64,000 nt of DNA from Aculops lycopersici (GCA_015350385.1 WNKI01000004.1:747912-811911), one strand, 5' to 3'; shown: positions 9,351-19,018, numbered from the stretch's first letter. A program made the numbers and translations. Notes: generated from the letters alone by a model not told the origin.

Positions 9351-9428
9351 TCGCGCGGTATAAAAGCGCACACACAAGACACGAATAAAGAGAGTCTAAA
9401 TCTAAGTTTCCAATGTGTAATGTTCATA
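9232..9428 (+). repeat. 3' LTR of the copia element
   Basis: 197 bp; I found no difference from the 5' LTR on reading both. It is followed directly by AGTCA (9429-9433). Its first 119 bases are also the 3' end of the pol reading frame. TATA and AATAAA occur at 9359-9365 and 9384-9389. Confidence 0.95.
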
Positions 9429-9466
9429 AGTCATTTCAAGTGCAACTTGGAATTCGCAGTTCCTTT

Positions 9467-9487
9467 TCTCTCTCTCTCTCTCTCTCT
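9467..9487. repeat. TC dinucleotide microsatellite
   Basis: About ten uninterrupted TC units just right of the copia insertion. Confidence 0.9.
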
Positions 9488-10379
9488 TCCGTTTCCCTTC
9501 TACGCCCTCAACGTCGTCGTCGGCTATCGTTAAGCCAATCCATTTGATTGTTGTCCGTAACTATTGCAAGTTCATGTAGTGTGTGTCATTGCAGCGATGA
9601 CAACAACTTGCAATTCTCGGCGGACTTGCTCTAGCGAGAGGCAGCAAACGATAACGACAGCAACAGCAGCAACGACGACGACGAGAGACGGAGATTAAAG
9701 ATTGACACAAACATGGTGCCATGTGAGTTGCGCGCGCGCCTTTTGGTTCGCGTGTCCATGTGCCGCACACAAAGTGGCCACTTGCTCGGCCCAATGCACA
9801 AACTTTGCAAACTTTGGAATCTTGTAAATCAAATAGACAGAAAGATGGACAGACAAGCATATGAACTGCTAGAGTTACATTACATCTATTCGGTCATGTT
9901 CGGTCTCCCTCCGAACCAAAGCGAGCAGAAAGCCAAGACACACACACACACTCACGAGCACATGACGACGATGACGACGACGACAATTGCTCGCAATTTT
10001 TCAGCTCCTACATTTGGCCGCAAACTCGCGAAGCTTTCCGCGAAATTGTCTCCCACTTGTCGCTGCAATTGGTTCGTGGCCCACAACCAACGATTGCAAC
10101 ACCAACCAAAACTAGAGCTCCACTTTCTAGTCGTTCGTGTCTCTCGCTACTCGTCTTTATGGCCACTGATATGGCAACTAGATTCCAGATACTAAACTCA
10201 TTTTCATCATGAGATCCGAGCGCGCCAAATGCACTCGTAGGAGTAGAGTGCTTTTTGACTCGCTCTCGCTCTCCCCCTCTTCCTCCTCCTCCTAATATTT
10301 ATGAGCCAGACGACGCTACGCAACGTCAACGATTTAATCTCATCGATTGGCCAGACGAATTCCAGAAGACAAAGGCGAT

Positions 10380-10385
10380 TTTATT
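10380..10385 (-). terminator. Candidate poly(A) signal of the LRR receptor gene
   Basis: TTTATT on the plus strand reads AATAAA on the minus strand, 114 bases past the LRR stop codon. Confidence 0.4.
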
Positions 10386-10498
10386 TGTTGATTGTGTGTT
10401 CTACTGTGTAATAGCGAGTCGATTCAAGGCGCACAGGTTGCTGTGCCACCTAGCGGAAGCGGAAGTAGAAGTAGAAGAAGAATCAATGCTTAGCTCAT

Positions 10499-13400
10499 TC
10501 AATTGCACTCCTCTTGGCCCAAACTACCTGTTTGCGTCAGCGCCGAGTGAGTCGAGGTCGAGGGCTTGAGGCGGAAGTTACCTGAGGGCTGGCGAAGTTG
10601 GGACCTCCGCTTGGCTAGTCGGTGGATACGATTGCTTCCGCTATTCTGTTGCTTCAGCTCGTCCATATCTATCATCAAATTTCCTCCTTGGTCACTATTG
10701 TGAGCGTCGTCATCCTCGCGCTCGCCTTCAGCCTCGTAGTCGCCACTGAGCGCCAAACTCTCGGCCATGTCCACGAGCGCGCCGCCACTTGCCACATGAT
10801 CCGTCAGGTGGTTGCTGCTAACCTCAAAGTCACCGCTTTGCGGTGTGGCCGCCAGGTCGAGTCTATCGTCAAAAAGCGCATTAGTTGCATGCACCACATC
10901 GTCGTCGTCGTCGTCATCGTCTATAACCATCTCACTGGCCGCCAGGTAATCGAGAGCCTCCATTGCAAGAGAGTCGGCACTTGTGGCATCGGGGTCCTCA
11001 TCGTCGACCTCGTTATCGTCATCAACCTCTACCTCGAGCTCAGGACTTCCGGTTCGCGGCGACATGACTCCCATCGGTGAATGCTCACGTTGGCTAGCCT
11101 TTGCAAGTTCCTTTTGCGCTGCGCTAGTCTCGTGACCAGGATGCACAAAAACTTGGTGGTGTCTTGCGCCAACCTGATTCTTGAGCTGCTGGCCAACACT
11201 TGAGGCCATCGACTGACCATGCGACTGGATAACGTTTCCAGATTTCGTTGGTGTTCCAGATTTGCTCATTTTAGCCAAGCGAGCGTGTCGTTGCACCCCA
11301 ACTGCGATTGTGGAATGCATAACAGGTGACTGCTGGTGGGTCTTCCTGTCTGAAATGTGGTTGTTGTTGCTGTTTGATAGTAAGTCGTTGGCGCTCAATT
11401 CCAACTCAATACTCTGATTCTGTTGCCTTCCATTGAGCGAATCTACCTGGTTTTTGCTACTCTTATTGTTGTTGTTCTGTTGGAATTGAATTGGCACTTT
11501 CACTGCCAAACCACCACCTGTTGACTCTGATCTAGAGCCTGCCACAATAGTTGGCCTCAGTTTTGATTGCGAATGGTCCACAGTCTTCGCCGACTTGATC
11601 ACTGCCTTAGTTTTGTGCTGCTCCACATTTGCCGCACTGGCACCGCTTGTTGCGCCACCACCTGTTATTGCAGACAACACTCGGCCGCCTCTCTGACTTT
11701 GTTGTCGATTGCTCGAGTTCTTATGGGACAAATTTGAGTGCCCATTGCTCGGTTGTCTTGCTATCGGCTTTGTCGTCAGCTTTGCCACCGCTACTGCATC
11801 CTGAGAATCGCCCATTGAGTCCATCTTAAGCTTTGGATGACTTCCGGTCGACATTTGCATCGATCTCGATTGACCGCTGGACATGTGAGCCAGTTTGGCC
11901 TCCGTGGTCGCTTGCCTTTGGTGAGGACGCTGCTGACCGTGACTTCCGTTTCCGCTCGTCTGTTTCTTGAGAGAGACAGACGACTCTGTGTGTCTCGGAT
12001 TATGTTGAGGTTGTTGCTGAGGGGTCGACATTGTAACATTCTTGTTTCCTGGTGTTGGCTCCTCGCTGGTCAGTGTTGTTGGTTTCATAATTGACTTTTG
12101 TTGCAGCTTGGTCTCAGCCAAAACTGGATCCCTTTGCGACACCTGACCCCCTAGAGAATCTTGGTGGTGGACAGGTACAACCGCCTGCCCCTGACTGAAG
12201 TGGCTTGCATCATTGCCGCTCATCTTGCCGCCACTTCCGCTTGACCTCGAGTTGTTGTAGCTGGACGCCTTTGAGGTGGAAGTAGCGGCTGTTGCCTTTG
12301 CAGCGCCACCACTTGTTAACGATAGCGAACTAGCCACTGGACTCGATGAGCTGATTAGTTGCTTAACTCCAGTTTCGCTCTTATCAGTCTGACCGCTAGC
12401 ATCGTGATGACTAATGTTGAAGCTGTGATGGTTATTTCTATGTTGGCCTGTTTCCGGCGAGGACACTTTGCTCGTCGTATTGTGCTCACTATTGTTTCCG
12501 TCGTCTCTCCTATTGCCGCTATTATTATTATCACCATTATTGTGATGGTTGTTGTGGTTGTTTCCATCGTCGTGATGACCCTTGTCCTTGTCAGCATCAT
12601 TGTTATCCTCTTCTTCCTCCTCGTCCTCATCAATCTCCTCTTCCTCTTCGTCCTCATCGTACAATTCCTCGTCTTCATCCTCAAAGTCCAACTCTTCTTC
12701 GTCTTCTTCGTCATCATCGACCTCATCGCCGTCAGGTGAACCAGAAGGAGTAGCAGACTCGAATGATTGGGACAAGGGCGGTGACGAGTAGTCGGTGTTG
12801 TCGCCATATTGGTGCTCGCCGTCACTGGATATGCTGAAAACAGGCTGCTTCTTTCCCCCACCGCCGCCGCCGCCTCCTGCTCCATTTCCACCTCCATTCG
12901 CGGACTCGAGGTGATCGGTGTCTTCGCCTGGATAGTAGGCGTTGCTCTTCTTTCGGTACATAATTATAACCACAATGATGATGCAAAGTAATGCACCAAT
13001 TATAACGATGGCCAAAGTGAGACCAATTTTTGGATCCGACGCGTTTACGCGTAACCCAGAGCCAGGACAGTACTTAAAGTCACCGGGACTCAGCTCGTAG
13101 ATACTGAAGGCTCTCAGTTCACCGGGAAACTCGCACTTGGCGCAATAGTCGACCTTTGGCGTGTAGCCCGCGACAATAGTGGCCATAGTTAGCGCAATCG
13201 AATCGTCGTCCTCTTCAGTGACTAGGCCTCTGAGTTTTCCATTCGATAGTGAGCCTCCGTTGGCCAGATACATTGAATCGTCGTCCAGCGAATCCGAGCC
13301 AGAGATAAGGTCAAAGTCGATGTCGCTAGCCGCAGGCAACAAACCAGAGGTAACTCGGTACTCTGGATCAATGAGCAAACTGTAGTCGTGGCCGGCGATG

Positions 13401-15670
13401 GCGAAGCTCCGGGTTCTCGCCGCTGAGCCAAATCTCGATTGTATCATCGAATCACTGCCACCTGTTAGATCGTTGAGGTCACCTGCAACCATGAGCTCAT
13501 CTATGGGCCGACTCCTATCACCTGTGGCTACAATTGCCGCAGAGCTAGCTTCCTGTTGCGCTAAACTCGGCGCAATGCAGGTTGTATTGTATATCGGCGA
13601 CCTGAGCATCCAATCATAAAGGTGGATCACTTTACATTGCGAACAAAACCAGGGATTCTGGCTTAATCTTATGAGACGTAAACTTGTTAAATCATCGAGA
13701 GTGACGATAAACGACTCGTCCAGTTCGTTGAATTTGTTGTTGCTTAAATCTAAAACCTCTAAATTTGTCAATGGCTCTATGGTTTCAGCTATCACTTGGT
13801 CCAATTGGTTGTGCGATAAATTCAGATACTTAAGCTGATGTTGATTCTTGAATAAATTTGGCGATGGCAACGAACGATCAATACCTGAGTTGGCCAAGTT
13901 GAGGTACTTTAATTTCAATAGAGGCTCTAGGAGCATGTCAAGCTGATTGGCCAAAAGCTCGTTGTTTGATAAATCCAGATACTCGAGCTGACTAAATAAA
14001 GGGCCCAAAATGCTTTGGCTCAATATGAGAACATTTTGCGTGGACGAAGATTGGGGTGGCGATTGCGGTACGGGTGGTTGTTGATTTAAAGTGTTTGCAC
14101 TTAAACTTGAACCATCCAAAGATTGATGAGGCAAAACGGATTGACTCGACGGGATTTGGAGGTCGCCTTGAATTAGTGCGGCTGCATTGGGTAACGTTGA
14201 CACTCCGGCGGCCGAGTAATGCGGCGCCAAGGGATCCAATGGATTCAGGGGCACGGGAATGGAGATATTGTTGTGAGATAAGACTAGCTGCTTGATGGTG
14301 GCATTACAAAAGGAGCACTTTGATATGGAGAGCAACCTGTTGTGAGCCAAGTTCAACTCAATCAACTTAAGGCCATTGAATGCTTTGTCGCGAATTTGCG
14401 CAATATTATTGTATCTAATGGATAGGAATTTAACGTTGAAAAATCTATGAAGTTGCAGTAACTTGATGCGTTCGAATTGATTGTGGTCAACATTTAACTT
14501 GATTAAATTCCTAAACACAACTCCAGTGAAAGGCAACGCTTTCTGGGGTTGCGTTGAGATAGAGTCGCCGGAAGTTGATGTTATGGGAGCTTGGTGAATA
14601 AACGACTTGATTTCATTTTTTGCCAAGAGTAGAATTCTAAGATTATTTTGCATCGGTTCAAATAAATGCAAGTTGATCACTTTAAACGAGTTGCCAACTA
14701 AATTTAAGGACACCAATTGAGTAAGATTTGCAAATTGGTGGGCAGCCAAGTCGACGAGTCTATTGTGAGCTATGCTTAAAAATCTCAAATTCAGCAAGCT
14801 ACTAAATAAAGCCGACTCCAATTCACTTAATAGATTGTGATCCAAATTCAACTCTATCAACTTGTCGAGGTGACGGAGACAAGATTTGGCTATTCTATTG
14901 AGTTGGTTGTGATTCAATCTTAATCTACGCAACTTTTGGCCCCGCTTAAAAACCTCCGAGTCGCAAACTTGAAATTTGAGATTGTTAATGACAAGCTCTC
15001 TAAGTATATTAAATTGTACTAATCGTGGCATTCGAAACGAAGCACCGGCAGTCGATTGATGCGATGATCTGACAATAGAATCTGAGTCTAAGGAGGTGTC
15101 GGTATTGTGACCATCGTTATCTATCATTGGATCAGGTATGTTACCGGGCAAACTTATGTGTATTATTTGGGTACCTCTATCAATAGTTAGAATATCGCTA
15201 AATTTTTCGCTCTCACATTTGGCTTGCGTTAGATTTGCTCTAGTCTCTCGAGTCTCTCTTTCTAGCACTTGAATTATGGAACATTTGCAATACGGAGCAC
15301 ATTTATACTCATGCTCTTGACTAGAATCTAATGACACTGATGCTGCTGCTGCTGCAAACTGCGATATCATGGGAGGGACGTGTATTGAGCTGCCACTTCC
15401 GGCGGCTTGCGATGATGTAAGTGTGGAAACTTGGTGGAGGAGGTGGTGTGCGGGCAAGTTGACTGGCGGACTTAAACCTCCCCCACTGGTCATTCTTGAT
15501 GAGATATTTGATTGTTGCTTTAGTCTTGGCTGCTGCTGGCCACTCGTGACCAGAGTGTGATATTTGACCGCGGCCGCGTTGATGGTTCGAAACTGGTGGT
15601 GTGATATAAGAACGAAGACTAAGACTAAAATCACAGTGGAGCTTGACATCTTCTCGTTGCCCAACAGCAT
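10499..15670 (-). CDS. Large leucine-rich-repeat transmembrane receptor, tartan/capricious-like
   Basis: A 1,723-residue single-exon type I membrane protein. A signal peptide lies at about residues 8-32 (the second Met, 15649, gives the more typical one). A Cys-containing N-terminal cap follows near residues 123-150, then roughly 15-18 LRRs of the LxxLxLxxNxL type between about residues 215 and 680, with two low-complexity inserts. The C-terminal cap is split: NPWFCSQC near residue 672, then ~150 Ser/Asp-rich residues, then CAKCEFPGEL...YCPG near 840-873, a motif like the LRRCT of tartan/capricious cell-adhesion receptors. One transmembrane helix spans about 881-905, followed by YRKK. The ~800-residue cytoplasmic tail has a long Asp/Glu run (~983-1023) and Gln/Ser/His-rich disorder, and no enzyme domain. 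The receptor class is firm; the named relationship is an inference from the cap motif. Confidence 0.8.
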   Translation of the reverse strand: MLLGNEKMSSSTVILVLVFVLISHHQFRTINAAAVKYHTLVTSGQQQPRLKQQSNISSRMTSGGGLSPPVNLPAHHLLHQVSTLTSSQAAGSGSSIHVPPMISQFAAAAASVSLDSSQEHEYKCAPYCKCSIIQVLERETRETRANLTQAKCESEKFSDILTIDRGTQIIHISLPGNIPDPMIDNDGHNTDTSLDSDSIVRSSHQSTAGASFRMPRLVQFNILRELVINNLKFQVCDSEVFKRGQKLRRLRLNHNQLNRIAKSCLRHLDKLIELNLDHNLLSELESALFSSLLNLRFLSIAHNRLVDLAAHQFANLTQLVSLNLVGNSFKVINLHLFEPMQNNLRILLLAKNEIKSFIHQAPITSTSGDSISTQPQKALPFTGVVFRNLIKLNVDHNQFERIKLLQLHRFFNVKFLSIRYNNIAQIRDKAFNGLKLIELNLAHNRLLSISKCSFCNATIKQLVLSHNNISIPVPLNPLDPLAPHYSAAGVSTLPNAAALIQGDLQIPSSQSVLPHQSLDGSSLSANTLNQQPPVPQSPPQSSSTQNVLILSQSILGPLFSQLEYLDLSNNELLANQLDMLLEPLLKLKYLNLANSGIDRSLPSPNLFKNQHQLKYLNLSHNQLDQVIAETIEPLTNLEVLDLSNNKFNELDESFIVTLDDLTSLRLIRLSQNPWFCSQCKVIHLYDWMLRSPIYNTTCIAPSLAQQEASSAAIVATGDRSRPIDELMVAGDLNDLTGGSDSMIQSRFGSAARTRSFAIAGHDYSLLIDPEYRVTSGLLPAASDIDFDLISGSDSLDDDSMYLANGGSLSNGKLRGLVTEEDDDSIALTMATIVAGYTPKVDYCAKCEFPGELRAFSIYELSPGDFKYCPGSGLRVNASDPKIGLTLAIVIIGALLCIIIVVIIMYRKKSNAYYPGEDTDHLESANGGGNGAGGGGGGGGKKQPVFSISSDGEHQYGDNTDYSSPPLSQSFESATPSGSPDGDEVDDDEEDEEELDFEDEDEELYDEDEEEEEIDEDEEEEEDNNDADKDKGHHDDGNNHNNHHNNGDNNNSGNRRDDGNNSEHNTTSKVSSPETGQHRNNHHSFNISHHDASGQTDKSETGVKQLISSSSPVASSLSLTSGGAAKATAATSTSKASSYNNSRSSGSGGKMSGNDASHFSQGQAVVPVHHQDSLGGQVSQRDPVLAETKLQQKSIMKPTTLTSEEPTPGNKNVTMSTPQQQPQHNPRHTESSVSLKKQTSGNGSHGQQRPHQRQATTEAKLAHMSSGQSRSMQMSTGSHPKLKMDSMGDSQDAVAVAKLTTKPIARQPSNGHSNLSHKNSSNRQQSQRGGRVLSAITGGGATSGASAANVEQHKTKAVIKSAKTVDHSQSKLRPTIVAGSRSESTGGGLAVKVPIQFQQNNNNKSSKNQVDSLNGRQQNQSIELELSANDLLSNSNNNHISDRKTHQQSPVMHSTIAVGVQRHARLAKMSKSGTPTKSGNVIQSHGQSMASSVGQQLKNQVGARHHQVFVHPGHETSAAQKELAKASQREHSPMGVMSPRTGSPELEVEVDDDNEVDDEDPDATSADSLAMEALDYLAASEMVIDDDDDDDDVVHATNALFDDRLDLAATPQSGDFEVSSNHLTDHVASGGALVDMAESLALSGDYEAEGEREDDDAHNSDQGGNLMIDMDELKQQNSGSNRIHRLAKRRSQLRQPSGNFRLKPSTSTHSALTQTGSLGQEECN

Positions 15671-16499
15671 CTTGGCGACTAGCTTGGTTGCTCTTGGATT
15701 ACTTCCTCTCTCTCTCTCTCCCTCTAAAACTAATTGATTTCCTCCTACCTGTAAGGCGGTAGATTTAAACTATGGCATTGGTAAACGAAACGCAAGAATC
15801 TCGACTGGCAAGTAACAAAGCATAGAAGCCGACCACAAGGCTCAGATTAACAGTATGCGAGAGATTTCCCCTTCACAGTTGACTTTGGATTCAAAACCAT
15901 GCGACCAGATCGTATAACGCGAGCACAAATCATGGTGCCGCGAGTTGGGGTGCAACAATTCGAGCACCAACTTGCGCGGGTAATTCGGGCTCGTCGTTGT
16001 ATAGTTGCTAAACACGAGTTACCTGGTGCTGATGATGAATAAAATTTTTGGTTAACGCCCAAAAAACAAGAGAGTATCGATCGCTGTTGCGGCGTTGCAG
16101 GCCACAACGCTGACCCAATCACGCAACGACCTGCGAGCAAATTCGAACAACCTCGGCCAGGTAATCTCGTTGTGCACATGACGTTACGAGATAAGCGCAC
16201 TCACTCGCTCGGTAGTGATTAGCGCGGGTAAATGGAGCAGCTGGACAAGAGGTGCTCTGATTATCAGCCCGCTCTTAGTTTGTTACCATTCAATGACGAT
16301 GATGGCGACGACAACAAGCGGCCAACACCTCACCTGCCAGCTTATGGTATTGTTGCAGTCAGCAGCAGGAGCAGCGGCTGCGGCGGCGCCGACGGACTTT
16401 AGTCAATATATGTAAGATAGAACAAGGGCCGAAAGAACCAATGGGAAGGCTAATAGGTCAATGGGTATCTCGTTTGTAACTTAGATTAGGTTAACAATA
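15671..16499. other. 5' region of the LRR gene and spacer before succinyl-CoA ligase
   Basis: No supported gene. On the minus strand a CAG/GTAGGA donor-like site occurs near 15743, so the LRR transcript may have a 5' UTR intron. A CT tract lies at about 15709-15722. Confidence 0.4.
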
Positions 16500-16505
16500 T
16501 TTATT
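16500..16505 (-). terminator. Poly(A) signal overlapping the SUCLA2 stop codon
   Basis: The minus strand reads AATAAA across the stop codon (TAA at 16503-16501). If used, the 3' UTR would be only a few tens of bases. Confidence 0.5.
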
Positions 16506-17859
16506 TCAAATCGCACAGTTCAACGGCAAACTTGGCCGCATCCTCGAGGTCGTCACGTGCATGAATTCTCATTTTACTTTGCTCTATCAATTTCTTGGCC
16601 TCGTCAGCTTTTGTACCTTGGAGGCGGCAAATGATTGGAACTTTCAGATTGAGAGTCTTTGCAGCTTGAATGATTCCTTCGGCAATCACATCGCAGCGCA
16701 TGATTCCACCAAAGATATTCACAAAGATTGCTTGAACATTTTTGTCGCCGGAAATGATCCTAAAGGCCTCGGTTACCTGCGTAGCCGACGCTCCGCCGCC
16801 AACATCGAGGAAATTGGCCGGATTTCCACCATGCAACTTGATGATATCCATAGTGGCCATCGCAAGTCCAGCTCCGTTGACCAGACATCCAATTTGACCA
16901 TCGAGGCCGATGAAATTCAAATTATGCTTTCTAGCCTCAAAATCACGCTTGTCAGTCTCGCTTTTGTTCATCTCCTCGAGTTCGTCCAGCCATTTCTGCC
17001 TAAATCTTGCGTTCTCATCAAAGGCAATCTTGGCGTCGACACAGATAACTTCACGTTTGTTGGTCACACCCAGAGGATTGATCTCAATTTGAGTAGCATC
17101 TAACTTGAGAAACAATTTGTGTAGATTTATAACTTGCATTGCACATTGCTCAATAATATCGGCTTCATTCAAGTTCAAGTTAAAGGCGGCGACCACAATC
17201 TTTCTAGCTGTCTCTAAATCGATCTCAAAATCGATTGGAACAGTAAACTTCCTGATCGCTTCGTCACTCTTTGCTGCGACCTCCTCGATGTCCATTCCTC
17301 CATATGGACTGCAAACAAGTAGTGGACCATCATGGCTTCTATCCAGGACAATTGCAAAATAAAACTCCTTCTTTAATCTAACTGCTTCAGCTATCATCAC
17401 TTTCTCCACCAAGACTCCATTCTCACCTGTCTGTTTGGTAACCAGATAGTCATTGAGCATCTTTTGTGAGTAATCTTTTGCTAGATTTGGATTGTCCGTG
17501 ATTAGAACACCACCTGGAAGTGTAGTCGACTTGAATCTTCCCTTACCACGACCGCCAGCTAAAATTTGAGCCTTTATCACAAGCTCCTCCTTAGTATTCA
17601 ATGGTTCTTGGAATCCCGACCATCTTGATTGAGATGTGCTCAATGATGGCATTGAAGTTGAATGGATTGCATGCTCTATATCCTCCAATTTGCTTACAAC
17701 CTTGAATTTTTGAACCTTAACCCCGTTCTCGTGTAGAATTTGTTTCGATTGATACTCCTGAAGATCTAAGAATCTGAGTTGCTGGTGATTAACCAATTGA
17801 TTCCTTGCATAAAGGTGTGGGCTGAGTCGGCCCAGATTGCGGCTTATCCGGTATAACAT
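16501..17859 (-). CDS. SUCLA2: Succinyl-CoA ligase beta subunit, mitochondrial, probably ADP-forming
   Basis: 452 residues, the usual length, in one exon. With the alpha subunit it makes succinate and a nucleoside triphosphate from succinyl-CoA in the mitochondrial TCA cycle. The start at 17859 gives a basic, Arg-rich targeting peptide (MLYRISRNLGRL...); an upstream in-frame ATG at 17964 would add a Ser/Ile-rich stretch and is less likely. The ATP-grasp part begins LDLQEYQSKQIL and contains KAQILAGGRGKG; EINPL and VNGAGLAMATMD follow, then the CoA-ligase half with NIFGGIMRCDVIAEG. The C-terminal half resembles the ADP-forming SUCLA2 type more than SUCLG2; parts of the N-terminal half (HDGPLLVCSPYGGMDIEE) look SUCLG2-like, so nucleotide specificity is uncertain. 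It shares a short divergent spacer with the PAGR1-like gene. Confidence 0.9.
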   Translation of the reverse strand: MLYRISRNLGRLSPHLYARNQLVNHQQLRFLDLQEYQSKQILHENGVKVQKFKVVSKLEDIEHAIHSTSMPSLSTSQSRWSGFQEPLNTKEELVIKAQILAGGRGKGRFKSTTLPGGVLITDNPNLAKDYSQKMLNDYLVTKQTGENGVLVEKVMIAEAVRLKKEFYFAIVLDRSHDGPLLVCSPYGGMDIEEVAAKSDEAIRKFTVPIDFEIDLETARKIVVAAFNLNLNEADIIEQCAMQVINLHKLFLKLDATQIEINPLGVTNKREVICVDAKIAFDENARFRQKWLDELEEMNKSETDKRDFEARKHNLNFIGLDGQIGCLVNGAGLAMATMDIIKLHGGNPANFLDVGGGASATQVTEAFRIISGDKNVQAIFVNIFGGIMRCDVIAEGIIQAAKTLNLKVPIICRLQGTKADEAKKLIEQSKMRIHARDDLEDAAKFAVELCDLK

Positions 17860-18136
17860 GGTTTTATAATTTATGAGTGGATTGTTTGTATAGTTTTGAA
17901 TGAGTATAAGAGACCTAGAAATGGAAATAGAGATTGAAAGTGACGAGTTCGTCTCTGGATGCACATGTTGTTTACATGTGCAAAGATGACGCGTGAGCTA
18001 CGAAGTGTTGAGCACTTATGCAAGAAATTCCAAGTTTTAATTCATTGCAATATTAAAAGATCTCACCATACAATTTTATCAAGATACCTTGTATTCCAGT
18101 AGCAACCCGCCGGTGATTTAATTCTCACAAACCAAC
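17860..18136. promoter_or_regulatory. Divergent promoter region between SUCLA2 and the PAGR1-like gene
   Basis: Only 277 bases separate the two start codons, which point away from each other. No TATA box is obvious. Both are housekeeping-type genes, so a shared bidirectional promoter is likely but inferred. Confidence 0.55.
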
Positions 18137-18949
18137 ATGGAGTCCAAGACATTTGCTGAACTGTCTCTGGATGAAATCATCATTTATGATGATAAACCCA
18201 CTACCACAGCACCAACCAAAACACCGCAACCTCCTCAGCAAAATCCAACAACAGACTTTCAAAAGGATACTGGAATATTAGAATTTATGACTATCGAAAA
18301 AGCAGCAGAGCTATACAAAAAGATCTCAACCGAGGGAATCCCCAAGTTGGAATGGAAGTTTTATGGACGCAAGAAGCCGGGAGAGAAATCGGAGGAGGAG
18401 ATGAGAGAGGAAGAAACCAAAACAGAGGAGGCTAAAGAGCCGGATGAAGATATTAATACAGGCTTCGATTTTGATGAAGACTTTGGTGACCCCGATTTCG
18501 ATCTCCAATTGAAAAAGAGACCTGAACTCAAAACCGACCGGACAAATCTTAATGATATTATGAGCGATTTATTGAAAGAGACAACAACTTCAACAGGCAA
18601 ATCCGACGAGCCGCTACCGACAAAGACGGAAGAGTTGACGAAAACAGAAAAGCCTAAAGTATCAGAAAAGTCCGAGAATTCACCTGTTGTTCCGGAAACC
18701 GAAAAGGTTGATCCTGAACCGATGGCGATAGACACAACAGATGCAGAGGCGATTAAATCTGAAGTTACGGCTCCAGAGCTAACCACTACAGAGACCATGA
18801 CTATCGAGAACACAGTTGCGGCAGAAAAACCCGAAACAGAAGCTGTCTCGAAGGAAAAGCCAGAGGGAGAGGCGAATATTTTAAACTCAGACACGAAAGC
18901 AGATGATAAGATGGAGCCAGAGTTGCCTGAGAAAACTCAACCGGTGTAG
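18137..18949 (+). CDS. PAGR1/PA1-like (PTIP-associated) acidic chromatin protein
   Basis: 270 residues, one exon, start in good context (AACATGG). A conserved-looking block near residues 50-85 contains IEKAAELYKKISTEG and LEWKFYGRKKP, followed by GFDFDEDFGDPDFDL (~115-130) and a DRTNLNDIMSDLLKE helix (~142-156). This order (helical ELY block, acidic FDFD motif, short C-terminal helix with SD) resembles PAXIP1-associated glutamate-rich protein 1, a PTIP-linked subunit of MLL3/4-type H3K4 methyltransferase complexes. The last ~110 residues are Glu/Lys/Thr-rich and look disordered. The match is from memory of the family pattern. The gene converges on the next one with only 69 bases between stop codons. 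Confidence 0.55.
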   Translation: MESKTFAELSLDEIIIYDDKPTTTAPTKTPQPPQQNPTTDFQKDTGILEFMTIEKAAELYKKISTEGIPKLEWKFYGRKKPGEKSEEEMREEETKTEEAKEPDEDINTGFDFDEDFGDPDFDLQLKKRPELKTDRTNLNDIMSDLLKETTTSTGKSDEPLPTKTEELTKTEKPKVSEKSENSPVVPETEKVDPEPMAIDTTDAEAIKSEVTAPELTTTETMTIENTVAAEKPETEAVSKEKPEGEANILNSDTKADDKMEPELPEKTQPV

Positions 18950-19018
18950 TAAAAAATGTTGATAATTTACTGCGCCTTGCAGCAACAGATCCTCTCCAAA
19001 TCGATCTAGTTTAATCAA

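Larger units (their letters stand above)
3744..9428 (+). mobile_element. Ty1/copia LTR retrotransposon, full length, interrupted by a solo LTR
   Basis: A 5,685-bp element bounded by two 197-bp LTRs that I read as identical and by AGTCA duplications. Internally it has a primer-binding site right after the 5' LTR, gag, then protease, integrase, reverse transcriptase and RNase H in that order. Integrase before RT is diagnostic of Ty1/copia (Pseudoviridae type). A 962-bp solo LTR plus its 5-bp duplication sits in the gag zinc knuckle. Subtracting those 967 bases makes the two open frames one frame of 1,443 codons, close to the single-ORF layout of Drosophila copia. Apart from that one break I see no stop or frameshift. 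Identical LTRs imply a recent insertion. No envelope gene is present. Confidence 0.96.
9434..10498. other. Intergenic region between copia and the LRR gene
   Basis: No supported gene. It holds a TC microsatellite (9467-9487), a CA/TG-rich patch near 9940 and, on the minus strand, an AATAAA (plus-strand TTTATT 10380-10385) about 115 bases past the LRR stop that could end that transcript. Confidence 0.5.

Noticed and set aside
3744..9428. Identical LTRs as an assembly duplication artefact
   Set aside because: The internal region is complete, the AGTCA duplication flanks both outer ends exactly, and the primer-binding site and polypurine tract are in the right places, so this is a genuine LTR pair.
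12355..12897. Open frames on both strands rich in Thr/Met/Ile or Ser within the LRR gene
   Set aside because: They are shadows of the GAN/GAT repeats that encode the acidic tail of the LRR protein.
15847..16200. 117-codon minus-strand open frame between the LRR and ligase genes
   Set aside because: No domain, composition Arg/Cys/Ser-mixed as expected by chance, and no promoter or conserved motif.
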